Assembly (NCBI RefSeq): GCF_041080815.1
Contig: NZ_CP160205.1
Location: 4,402,001 to 4,466,000 of the forward strand
Direction of reading: 5' to 3'
Source of the DNA: Mucilaginibacter yixingensis
GTDB taxonomy: Bacteria; Bacteroidota; Bacteroidia; Sphingobacteriales; Sphingobacteriaceae
DNA length: 64,000 bases
The stretch's first letter is position 1, and the number at the start of each line of letters is the position of its first letter. A program made the translations under genes and the position numbers. Positions 8,469-15,853 of the stretch are shown here, piece by piece. The notes beneath the pieces were generated by a model, which made no database searches, had not been told where the DNA came from, and worked only from the letters and a program-made list of their open reading frames with translations.

Positions 8469-9498
8469 AAACCGTAGGCTCCTGCTGGCTCAGGCAATGG
8501 AAGCTGCCCAATCCCCAAATAATGTCGGTTGAATCAATACCCACCACTTTGCGGTCGGGGAAACACTGCTGGATAATATCTAACGCCTTATCGTCTTTAT
8601 CGCAACGGTAGGTTGGTACTACAACTGCCGCGTTACCGATATAGAAGTTTGCATAAGATGCCGGCAGGCGCTGATCTTCCCAAATTACCGGATCTGGCAT
8701 TGGCAGCTCAACAATATTCAGTTGCTTGCCGTTCAACAGGCGCATGGTTTTTAAGGTATCCAGGTTTTCCTGCAGAATGTGGTAATTCTCGTCGGCTTTG
8801 TTTTCTTCTACCACGGTAACCACGGTGTCTTCGTTTACAAAGCGGGTGATATCGTCAATATGACCGTCGGTATCATCGCCTATAATGCCATCGCCCAACC
8901 AAAGCACTTGCTCCACGCCATAATAATTGCGCAGGTATGCTTCGATCTGATCCTGATTTAAATGCGGATTGCGATTCTCATTCAGCAGACAAGCGGTAGT
9001 GGTTAGCACTGTACCCTTGCCGTTAAAATCAACCGAGCCTCCTTCCATCACAATACCAGGATGGTATACCGGCAACCCGAATTGCTCTGCAATGCGGGTC
9101 GGGATCACATCATCCAGATCAAACGGTGGATATTTGCCGCCCCAGGCATTATAGCCCCAGTCGACAATGATTTTCTTCTTTTCTTCGTAATTCACCAAAA
9201 ACGCCGGACCATGATCGCGGCACCAGGCATCGTTAGTTGGGAAGTTATAGAACTCCACCTTACTTACATCGGCACCAACTTCCTGCAGATGCTGCAAGGC
9301 GAAGGCTTTCATTTGGTCATTAGCAACGTTGATGCACACCAGCTCGCCTTTGGCCAGTTCTTTAATAAACTCGGCATAGCGGTTATAAATCATACCGATT
9401 TTGCCCGGCCATGATTCTTCTTTATGTGGCCAGCTTAGCCAGGTAGCGGTATGTGGGGCCCATTCGGCCGGAAAGTGAAATCCTTTCAGGTTATCCAT
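8467..9498 (-). CDS. aguA: Agmatine deiminase family protein
   Basis: A 343-residue guanidino-modifying enzyme of normal length. It should hydrolyse agmatine to N-carbamoylputrescine and ammonia through a covalent Cys intermediate. Visible are the early FPAEWAPHTATWLSWPHKEESW, substrate-site NDAWCRDHGP, MEGGSVDFNGKG, DGHIDDITRF and the terminal GLGSFHCLSQQ, in which C335 is the nucleophile. No signal peptide, so cytoplasmic. The next enzyme of the pathway is encoded just upstream on the same strand; the 160-nt gap holds a hairpin and a family A repeat, which may separate their expression. Confidence 0.92.
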   Translation of the reverse strand: MDNLKGFHFPAEWAPHTATWLSWPHKEESWPGKIGMIYNRYAEFIKELAKGELVCINVANDQMKAFALQHLQEVGADVSKVEFYNFPTNDAWCRDHGPAFLVNYEEKKKIIVDWGYNAWGGKYPPFDLDDVIPTRIAEQFGLPVYHPGIVMEGGSVDFNGKGTVLTTTACLLNENRNPHLNQDQIEAYLRNYYGVEQVLWLGDGIIGDDTDGHIDDITRFVNEDTVVTVVEENKADENYHILQENLDTLKTMRLLNGKQLNIVELPMPDPVIWEDQRLPASYANFYIGNAAVVVPTYRCDKDDKALDIIQQCFPDRKVVGIDSTDIIWGLGSFHCLSQQEPTV

Positions 9499-9514
9499 AA
9501 TTGGTATTTAAGAA

Positions 9515-9541
9515 TAGCGATGGGTTTGAAACCCATCGCTA
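9515..9541. repeat. Perfect hairpin AGCGATGGGTTT
   Basis: AGCGATGGGTTT and AAACCCATCGCT form a 12-bp perfect stem with almost no loop. It precedes six A residues on the plus strand. It lies between the two agmatine-pathway genes and could act as an RNA stop or stability element. Confidence 0.5.
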
Positions 9542-9552
9542 AAAAATCAGTA

Positions 9553-9641
9553 TGTCATCCCGAACGAAAGTGAGGGATCTTTTCTATTTTGCATCCCGTC
9601 ATTTCGCTCCGAAAAGATTTCTCCCGTTGGTCGAAATGACA
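9553..9641. repeat. Family A palindromic repeat
   Basis: TGTCATCCCGAACGAAAGTG and GGATCTTTTC at the left, GAAAAGATTTCTCCC and GGTCGAAATGACA at the right. The TCCGAA subtype, most like the copy at 33685-33772. Confidence 0.75.
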
Positions 9642-9658
9642 CGATAGTTTAGCGATGA

Positions 9659-10528
9659 TTAGTCCTCGTCTATCAGGCGCTTAGTTATCGGCTGATAAGA
9701 ATCGATCCTTCTGTCTCTCAAAAACGGCCAGTGACTGCGGTAGTAATCAGATTTATCCAGATCAAGTTCTTTCACAATCACTTCTTCCTCCTCAACGGTG
9801 GTTTGGTGCAGCAGTTCGCCAAACGGATCTGCAAAGAATGACCCTCCCCAGAATTTAACGCCGGCTTCCTCGCCTACACGGTTCACGCTTACCACGTGCA
9901 CACCGTTAGCCACCGCGTGCGAGCGCTGGATGGTTTGCCATGCGTTGTATTGTTTTACGTTGGTGGCTTCATCCTGTGTAGTTGCCCAGCCGATTGCGGT
10001 TGGGTAGAACAAAATTTCGGCGCCCATCAAAGCGGTGATGCGTGCAGCTTCAGGATACCATTGATCCCAGCAGATGAGCACACCGATAGTGGCAAATTTG
10101 GTTTTGAATACTTTATAGCCCAGATCGCCCGGAGTGAAATAGAATTTCTCGTAGAAACCCGGATCATCCGGGATGTGCATTTTGCGGTATTTGCCCAGGT
10201 AAGCACCATCAGCATCAAGCACGGCGGTGGTGTTATGATAAACACCCTGCGCACGTTTTTCAAACAACGATGCTATAATTACTACACCCAGCTCGGCAGC
10301 AACCTTGCTCAGTACATCTGTTGACGGGCCAGGAATGGCCTCGGCCAGTTTAAAGTTATCGTAATCTTCTACATCACAAAAATACAGCGATGTAAACAGC
10401 TCCTGCAGGCAAACTATCTGCGCACCTTTGGCCGCAGCCTCACGCACTTTAACAATAGCTTTTTGCAAATTCTGCTGCTTATCTGCAGTGCAGCTCATCT
10501 GTACTATTCCGACATTGACTTTGCTCAT
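9659..10528 (-). CDS. aguB: N-carbamoylputrescine amidase (nitrilase superfamily)
   Basis: A 289-residue carbon-nitrogen hydrolase. The triad is visible: E43 in LQELFTSLYF, K116 in YRKMHIPDD and C153 in VLICWDQWYPE. LQELF and MHIPDDPGFYEKFYF are characteristic of the plant/bacterial N-carbamoylputrescine amidohydrolase group, which converts N-carbamoylputrescine to putrescine, CO2 and ammonia. Gene order on the minus strand is aguB then aguA, giving a complete agmatine-to-putrescine route. No arginine decarboxylase is in the window, so the agmatine source is unknown. Confidence 0.92.
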   Translation of the reverse strand: MSKVNVGIVQMSCTADKQQNLQKAIVKVREAAAKGAQIVCLQELFTSLYFCDVEDYDNFKLAEAIPGPSTDVLSKVAAELGVVIIASLFEKRAQGVYHNTTAVLDADGAYLGKYRKMHIPDDPGFYEKFYFTPGDLGYKVFKTKFATIGVLICWDQWYPEAARITALMGAEILFYPTAIGWATTQDEATNVKQYNAWQTIQRSHAVANGVHVVSVNRVGEEAGVKFWGGSFFADPFGELLHQTTVEEEEVIVKELDLDKSDYYRSHWPFLRDRRIDSYQPITKRLIDED

Positions 10529-10565
10529 AACCGTGTTTTAAAATTTTGCGCAAAATTACTTTTTT

Positions 10566-10708
10566 TAGTTGACTAGTGATTGGTTGATCAGTGATTAGTT
10601 TCTTTGCAGACGTGTACTTAACCAAACATTTACACGTTGTTTACAATTAGTATCATCAGCGGTATTTTAATCCCTAATTAACTAATCACCGATCTCTAAT
10701 TAACTAAA
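10566..10708. repeat. ATTAGTGATTAG-type word repeat
   Basis: AGTGATTGGTTGATCAGTGATTAG on the left and ATTAACTAATCACCGATCTC on the right form a loose inverted repeat in the divergent gap between aguB and the UPF0104 gene. Confidence 0.5.
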
Positions 10709-10728
10709 TTAGTAACTTCGCGCCCGAT

Positions 10729-11691
10729 ATGGCAACATTAAAACAAGAGGCGCAGGAGCCCAAAACCCCGAAGCAAAAGCTGTGGAACGTTACCCAAACG
10801 GTACTCAAGTTTGCTATTACCGGCTCGCTGCTATACTGGGTATTTACCAAAGTGCCCATCAGTCAGGCTAAAGATCGCCTGCTGCACGCCAATTACTGGT
10901 GGATGCTGGCAGCGTTGCTATGCTACTTTTGCTCTATCATTGCCTCATCATGGCGCTTGCTGAGCTTCTTTAAGTCGATAGACTTGCGGTTGGCTCCACG
11001 TTTTAACTTCCGCCTTTATATGCTGGGCTTATTCTACAACATGCTGCTCCCGGGTGGCATTGGTGGTGATGGTTATAAGATCTGGCTGCTTAATAAAAGC
11101 TATGGCCTATCAGGCAAAAAGGTTTTCTGGGCCTTGCTTTTCGATAGATTGAGCGGCTTATGGGCTATTGGCCTCATTATTATTTCACTTAAAATCTTCA
11201 TCCCTCAAATAGAGATTCATTTTGCTATCCCGTTTGCTGTTTTTGCTTTCGGTACCATGATCTATTACGTAATAGTGAAAAGATTTTTTGCCGATTTTGG
11301 CAAGCACTTCTTTAAAGGTCATGCCAAAGCGATATTGGTACAAACCTGCCAGGTAATGGCCATTATTATGGTGCTGATGGGGCAGGGTTTTAACGGCAAA
11401 TTTGCACCTTACCTGCTCTCGTTCCTGGTTTCGGCCTTTGCATCGGTAGTGCCTACCGTGGGTGGCTTGGGTGCACGCGAGGCTATTTTCCAATGGTGTG
11501 CCAATCTGTTTGGCATGAATGTGGGCCTGGCAGTTTTCCTGAGTGTATCTTTTTACCTTATATCGCTAACGGTAGCGCTGTTTGGCGTTTATTACGTACT
11601 GCGCCCTAAACGTTTGGAAGATGGCTTGCCGCCGAAAGAAACACCGGCAATTGACGAGCACCCGACGGAGCATTTGTCTTTACCCGAATAA
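10729..11691 (+). CDS. Lysylphosphatidylglycerol synthase-like transmembrane (UPF0104) protein
   Basis: 320 residues with about eight hydrophobic helices. The pattern matches the membrane half of the MprF/AglD-like family (PF03706): a polar start, SSWRLLSFFKSID after helix 2, FYNMLLPGGIGGDGYK in the first third, and VVPTVGGLGAREAIF near the end, all signature segments. There is no MprF catalytic domain, so it is a flippase-type or transport module or a glycosyltransferase-related membrane protein; the substrate is not known. A DinB-family gene begins 20 nt downstream, suggesting co-transcription. TAACTTCG about 11 nt before ATG is a weak -7 box. Confidence 0.8.
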   Translation: MATLKQEAQEPKTPKQKLWNVTQTVLKFAITGSLLYWVFTKVPISQAKDRLLHANYWWMLAALLCYFCSIIASSWRLLSFFKSIDLRLAPRFNFRLYMLGLFYNMLLPGGIGGDGYKIWLLNKSYGLSGKKVFWALLFDRLSGLWAIGLIIISLKIFIPQIEIHFAIPFAVFAFGTMIYYVIVKRFFADFGKHFFKGHAKAILVQTCQVMAIIMVLMGQGFNGKFAPYLLSFLVSAFASVVPTVGGLGAREAIFQWCANLFGMNVGLAVFLSVSFYLISLTVALFGVYYVLRPKRLEDGLPPKETPAIDEHPTEHLSLPE

Positions 11692-11711
11692 GCACTTACC
11701 TTTAGGCTGAT

Positions 11712-12236
11712 ATGGATCTGATAGCCGAACGCAAAGCCATTGAAGCCGCACTTGACGCCTACCGCGCCGAGCTGGACCGCCTACCCGACGATCTATTTGA
11801 CGTTACCCCGCCCAGCGGCGGCTGGTCGTTCGCGGAGGTATACTCGCATATCCTGCAGTCTACATTGGGCGCCAGCATAGCTACAGAGAAATGCGCCAGA
11901 GGAACCGCACCTACCACCCGCAAAGGCCTCAACCTGCTGGGCCGGTTTTTGATGCTGACTAACCATTTTCCACCTGCCAAAATAAAGGCTCCTCCGGTTA
12001 TCCCGGTGCTAAAGATCAGCAAAGAGGAGGCCCGCAATATGATCATCAAATGCCGTAAGCGCATTGAGTCTATCGCCCCGCTCCTGCCCGATGCCGAAGA
12101 TCACCACCGCATCAGTCACCCGCGACTGGGAATGCTGCACGCCAAACACTGGTTTAAGTTTTTGCGCGTGCATTTGCAGCATCACCTGAAGCAGTTGAAG
12201 CGAATTGAGCGGGAAATGGGAACCAGGATTGTCTGA
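11712..12236 (+). CDS. DinB/YfiT-like superfamily protein
   Basis: 174 residues, the normal length for a DinB-like four-helix bundle. The segment PPSGGWSFAEVYSHILQSTL (36-55) is the conserved metal-site region (His in YSHI), and LRVHLQHHLKQLKRIE near the C-terminus supplies the other histidines. These proteins bind a divalent metal and often act as thiol-dependent transferases; the substrate here is unknown. The stop TGA lies inside a copy of repeat family C (GTCTGAACCAGGATT), and the last codons (GGAACCAGGATTGTC) look like a duplication of it, so the native C-terminus may have been altered by repeat insertion. Confidence 0.8.
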   Translation: MDLIAERKAIEAALDAYRAELDRLPDDLFDVTPPSGGWSFAEVYSHILQSTLGASIATEKCARGTAPTTRKGLNLLGRFLMLTNHFPPAKIKAPPVIPVLKISKEEARNMIIKCRKRIESIAPLLPDAEDHHRISHPRLGMLHAKHWFKFLRVHLQHHLKQLKRIEREMGTRIV

Positions 12237-12362
12237 ACCAGGATTTTAATAGAATTTCTAGGATTGACAGGATTTGAAAATAAGTGAAGACTTACGAAGT
12301 TTTAAAACTTCGTAAGTCAAATATCCCTATATAACATCCTGTCAATCCTAATAATCCATTTA
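12222..12362. repeat. Family C inverted repeat with nested 30-bp palindrome
   Basis: GGAACCAGGATT is followed by TCTGAACCAGGATT; further in, AGGATTGACAGGAT (from 12260) pairs with ATCCTGTCAATCCT (to about 12353). At the centre, 12289-12318 is a perfect 15+15-bp palindrome (arms GACTTACGAAGTTTT). The element starts inside the DinB coding sequence. Confidence 0.7.
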
Positions 12363-12521
12363 ACGGCGAAGCCCTCTTGTGTACCCGTTAAAGCAGATAA
12401 GTCACGAAAAACCTTGGTTCAAGTATTTTTTTTCATCACCATGAAACCTTTTATATTTAATAGAGTCTTAACGTTATAATAATTTAATAATCTGATCTTT
12501 GTACCCAATAATATCATAATT

Positions 12522-12626
12522 ATGCACTTTGATTATTTGCTTGTTATAGGACTGCTACTGTTTGTATGTGTCTTCTATATCAGTCCTTATGATATGAAAG
12601 TAGATGAGGAAGAAGACGACGAATAA
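12522..12626 (+). CDS. Small membrane protein with acidic tail, hypothetical
   Basis: A 34-residue frame: MHFDYLLVIGLLLFVCVFYI, then SPYDMKVDEEEDDE. It has one transmembrane helix (about 5-20) and a strongly acidic end. It stands alone in the 470-nt gap between DinB and the phosphoesterase gene, with ATCTTTG about 20 nt upstream as a possible -7 box. No family recognised. The clean hydrophobic/acidic split and the codon usage argue for a real micro-protein, but this is a short frame and may be chance. Confidence 0.45.
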   Translation: MHFDYLLVIGLLLFVCVFYISPYDMKVDEEEDDE

Positions 12627-12709
12627 TTGCGCGGCTACTCCTGCCCTTCCAGATTTTTTAACCCGGCTTAATAGGCCGGACAGGCATATATCCCCCCTTA
12701 TTTTAAACA

Positions 12710-13564
12710 ATGGCTAAACGTGAGGTAGATATTGTTGTTATTTCTGACGTGCACTTGGGCACCTACGGTTGTCATCCCAAAGAGCTGCTGAAATACCTGA
12801 AGAGTATCAAACCCAAAATGCTCATTTTGAACGGCGATATTATTGATATCTGGCAGTTCAGCAAGTCATACTGGCCCGAAACCCATACCAAAATTCTGCG
12901 CCGCATCCTGAAGTTTGTAACCGAGGGCATCCCCGTTTACTACCTTACCGGCAACCATGATGAGATGCTGCGCAAGTTTGCCGATTTTAACCTCGGCACC
13001 TTCCAGCTCCTCAATAAACTGGTATTGAATGTTGACGGCAAGAAAGCCTGGATCTTCCACGGCGACGTGTTCGACGTGACCATGCAACATTCTAAATGGC
13101 TGGCAAAACTGGGGGCCGTCGGCTACGACACCCTGATTTTAATTAACAGCTTTGTTAACTGGTGCCTCACTAAGCTGGGTCGGCCCAAGATGAGCTTCTC
13201 GCAAAAAGTGAAAAGCAAGTTTAAAGATGCCGTAAAATTCATCAATCAGTTTGAGCAAACCGCGGCCGACCTGGCGGTAGACAAAGGTTATGACTACGTG
13301 ATCTGCGGGCACATTCACCATGCAGAGATCCGCACCATTAACTCTACCAAAGGCAATGGCTCGGTACTTTACCTTAACTCAGGCGATTGGGTTGAGAGCC
13401 TCACCGCGTTGGAATACAACAATAAAGAATGGCGCATCCACCAGTTTAAGCCTGAAGATCTGGATACAGAGATTGAAGACGACGACAAGACCGATGCAGA
13501 AGATCTGGATGCTAAGCTGGATGTAAACCTGCTGCTGGAGCGCTTTAAGCAGGAGAATCATTAA
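12710..13564 (+). CDS. UDP-2,3-diacylglucosamine pyrophosphatase-like metallophosphoesterase
   Basis: 284 residues with a calcineurin-like phosphoesterase fold. Metal-binding motifs in order: D13 and H15 (ISDVHLGTYG), D43 (NGDIIDIW), N82-H83 (GNHDEM), HGD at 117-119, and CGHIHHAEI near 200. The layout and the ISDVHLGT start resemble LpxH and its relatives, which hydrolyse UDP-2,3-diacylglucosamine to lipid X in lipid A synthesis; the protein is longer than typical LpxH (about 240), with an acidic C-terminal tail (EIEDDDKTDAEDLD). It may be the lipid A enzyme or a paralogue with another nucleotide-lipid substrate. Peripheral inner membrane location expected. Confidence 0.8.
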   Translation: MAKREVDIVVISDVHLGTYGCHPKELLKYLKSIKPKMLILNGDIIDIWQFSKSYWPETHTKILRRILKFVTEGIPVYYLTGNHDEMLRKFADFNLGTFQLLNKLVLNVDGKKAWIFHGDVFDVTMQHSKWLAKLGAVGYDTLILINSFVNWCLTKLGRPKMSFSQKVKSKFKDAVKFINQFEQTAADLAVDKGYDYVICGHIHHAEIRTINSTKGNGSVLYLNSGDWVESLTALEYNNKEWRIHQFKPEDLDTEIEDDDKTDAEDLDAKLDVNLLLERFKQENH

Positions 13565-13586
13565 TATTCGACATACATTGTAGCAA

Positions 13587-13676
13587 TGTCATGCTGAGCG
13601 ATAGCGAAGCATCTCTGAGAACAGGACATCTTGCGTATTACATACCCACAGAGATGCTTCGTACCTCAGCATGACA
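13587..13676. repeat. Family A palindromic repeat
   Basis: TGTCATGCTGAGCGATAGCG at the left and CTTCGTACCTCAGCATGACA at the right, with GCATCTCTGAG and CAGAGATGC inside. The GCTGAG subtype. Confidence 0.75.
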
Positions 13677-13751
13677 TAAAGAAAACCAAACCACCAACAG
13701 CTCCCCATCTTTTATTTCCGTTACAATCTAAAACCCTGATCGTTTGTTCGT

Positions 13752-13759
13752 TATATTTG
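13752..13759 (+). promoter_or_regulatory. -7 box TATATTTG, near-leaderless start
   Basis: TATATTTG with only 5 nt (AGTAA) before the ATG at 13765. Confidence 0.55.
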
Positions 13760-13764
13760 AGTAA

Positions 13765-15093
13765 ATGCACTGCATTCTCAAATATTGCTGGACGTTTTTG
13801 CTTGTGCTCACCGCTATTTGCGGCAGGGCATCGTCTATCTTATTACCGATGGATGAGGTACAGAAAGATCACCTGAAATCATACGGCATCGCCTTCTGGA
13901 TCTTGAAGAACGGCAGCACGGTAGACTGGCTACTCAACTATCGTGGCGGCAGCTTCCTTACCGCTTACAACTCAAACACCGAGAACGAGTGCAAAATACG
14001 CGGCGTAACCTACGAGGTAATTGACGACGGCAAGGTAAGCGAGATCATGACGCAGATTAATGATCCATCCGTTAACATGGATGTGGTGAAATTAGAAAAA
14101 GCACCCAGAATTGCCCTGTACTCCCCCAAAAACAAAGGCGGCCTGGAAGACGCTGTAGAACTGGTATTGAAGTATGCTGAGATTCCTTTCGATTATGTTT
14201 ACGATGAGGAGGTAATGAAAGGCGACCTACAAAAGTACGATTGGCTGCACCTGCATCACGAAGATTTTACCGGCCAGTATAGCAAAATGGGCAATCGTGG
14301 CCGGTTTGGAGGATATGGAGGTTTTGGCAACGGATTTCCCGGCGGGATGCAGGGAAGCGGTTTTGGGGGAGAATTCAGACCTGAAGACAATGCAGAAAGC
14401 AAAGCAGCACAGGAAGCAAGGGCACAAAAACTGGGCTTTAAAAAAGTATCAAAAATGAAACTGGCCGTGGCCCAGCGCATCCGCGATTTTTGTGCCAATG
14501 GTGGCTTTTTGTTTGCCATGTGCTCGGGTGCTGATAGTTTCGACATTGCCCTATCAGCCTATAAAACCGACATTGTAGATACCCAATACGATGGCGACCC
14601 TCCCGATCCCAATGCGCAATCAAAGATTGATTATAGCCAAACACTGGCTTTCCAAAACTTTACCGTTTATACCGGAATGCAGCGCGGCTTTAGCGACATC
14701 AACAATCAACGGCGCATCCCGCGTGAGGAAGACTTTTTTACGCTTTTTGATTTTTCGGCCAAATGGGATGTGGTGCCCAGCATGCTCACCCAGGATCATG
14801 AACGTGTGATAAAAGGCTTTAACGGACTGGCCACAGCCTTTAACAAAGACAAGCTGAAACCCGGCGTAACCGTGATGGGTGAAACAAAAACACTGAATGA
14901 AGCCCGCTACATACACGGCGAGTACGGCAAGGGTCAGTGGACTTTCTACGGCGGGCATGACCCGGAAGATTACCAGCACAGTCCCGGCGAACCACCGACT
15001 GACCTATCGCTACACCCCAACTCACCCGGCTACAGGTTGATTCTGAATAATATTTTGTTCCCTGCCGCCCGAAAGAAATCGCAGAAAACGTGA
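13765..15093 (+). CDS. Secreted protein with class I amidotransferase-like fold, function unknown
   Basis: 442 residues beginning with a probable signal peptide (MHCILKYCWTFLLVLTAICG, cut before about residue 24). The mature part has alpha/beta segments: APRIALYSPKNKG, YDWLHLHHEDFTG, and GGFLFAMCSGADSFD, where C253 sits in a nucleophile-elbow-like turn as in class I glutamine amidotransferase-like proteins. Residues 178-203 are a Gly/Phe-rich low-complexity insert (RFGGYGGFGNGFPGG). I believe automated pipelines sometimes name relatives asparagine synthetase B; I see neither the N-terminal Cys nor the ATP site that would support that. No catalytic role is claimed. It lies between two family A repeats, so it is monocistronic. 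Confidence 0.6.
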   Translation: MHCILKYCWTFLLVLTAICGRASSILLPMDEVQKDHLKSYGIAFWILKNGSTVDWLLNYRGGSFLTAYNSNTENECKIRGVTYEVIDDGKVSEIMTQINDPSVNMDVVKLEKAPRIALYSPKNKGGLEDAVELVLKYAEIPFDYVYDEEVMKGDLQKYDWLHLHHEDFTGQYSKMGNRGRFGGYGGFGNGFPGGMQGSGFGGEFRPEDNAESKAAQEARAQKLGFKKVSKMKLAVAQRIRDFCANGGFLFAMCSGADSFDIALSAYKTDIVDTQYDGDPPDPNAQSKIDYSQTLAFQNFTVYTGMQRGFSDINNQRRIPREEDFFTLFDFSAKWDVVPSMLTQDHERVIKGFNGLATAFNKDKLKPGVTVMGETKTLNEARYIHGEYGKGQWTFYGGHDPEDYQHSPGEPPTDLSLHPNSPGYRLILNNILFPAARKKSQKT

Positions 15094-15109
15094 TTGATGT
15101 TTACCAACA

Positions 15110-15228
15110 TGTCATGCTGAGGAACGAAGCATCTATTAAGTACAGACACACAGGACTATCCTCAGAGATACTTCGCTATCGCTCAGTATGACAATCTGCA
15201 GAGATTGCTTCGTGTCTCGCAATGACGA
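15110..15228. repeat. Family A palindromic repeat, one and a half copies
   Basis: TGTCATGCTGAGGAACGAAG to GCTATCGCTCAGTATGACA is a complete copy (to 15193); a further right half (GAGATTGCTTCGTGTCTCGC, AATGACGA) of the other subtype follows directly. A hybrid junction of two subtypes. Confidence 0.7.
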
Positions 15229-15291
15229 GACGGATATCCATATCCTCACAAACAATTTACACTATCTTATAAACCATTAACAGCAAAATGA

Positions 15292-15299
15292 TATATTTG
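15292..15299 (+). promoter_or_regulatory. -7 box TATATTTG
   Basis: TATATTTG 20 nt before the ATG of the small membrane protein gene, giving a leader of about 15-18 nt. Confidence 0.55.
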
Positions 15300-15319
15300 C
15301 CGCGTAAAATTTTTGAGAA

Positions 15320-15523
15320 ATGAAGAACATCGGTCTTTTCATCGCATTTGTAGGCATGGCCATTGTAGGCGGTTCATTAGTATTAACCCCTCAGCACGCT
15401 TTTAACCCAGTTGATTCTGACGCAGGCTTAGGTGCTGCTGCTGCTTACTTCTTTGGTGGTATCCTGGTATTTGGTGCTGGCGTGGTAATGTATGCCAACT
15501 CAGTAATGCCAAAATCTAAGTAA
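15320..15523 (+). CDS. Small two-helix membrane protein, hypothetical
   Basis: 67 residues with two hydrophobic helices (about 3-22 and 38-60) joined by a polar loop containing NPVDSD; the end is PKSK. Codon choice is unusually uniform (GGT GCT GCT GCT, GTA), as in strongly expressed genes, and the gene has its own -7 box and a strong terminator, so it appears to be an abundant monocistronic transcript. No family recognised. The inner membrane is the likely location. Confidence 0.65.
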   Translation: MKNIGLFIAFVGMAIVGGSLVLTPQHAFNPVDSDAGLGAAAAYFFGGILVFGAGVVMYANSVMPKSK

Positions 15524-15587
15524 TCAATCTGCTTTTAAGAAAACCTGAAGCGTTCTAATGAGCGCTCATAGGTTTATTGATATTTTG

Positions 15588-15617
15588 AAGCCCGTGCTCT
15601 TGCATGGGCTTTTTTTT
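15588..15617 (+). terminator. Rho-independent terminator
   Basis: AGCCCGTGC-TCTT-GCATGGGCT stem followed by eight T, downstream of the small membrane protein gene. Confidence 0.8.
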
Positions 15618-15836
15618 GGACAATACCTCCCGTTATTCTTCATGATTCTCAACGAGGATCACAGATTAAAGGTTAACGCTAACAGCGAATACGCTACGGT
15701 CAGCTCCGTTTTCCTGATGTTAGGAAGCCACGCCTTTACCTGGCAAAACGCCGAAGCCTTTCTCGCCCGCCAGATAAATGACATCCGCCCAACACTAATT
15801 TCTTTAGCACCACAAACAACCTCGCTGTTATTTTAT

Positions 15837-15844
15837 TATTTTTG
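15837..15844 (+). promoter_or_regulatory. -7 box TATTTTTG upstream of uvrB
   Basis: TATTTTTG ends 9 nt before the uvrB ATG. An in-frame TTG inside this box extends the frame by four codons but is part of the promoter. Confidence 0.6.
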
Positions 15845-15853
15845 TTTAACTAC

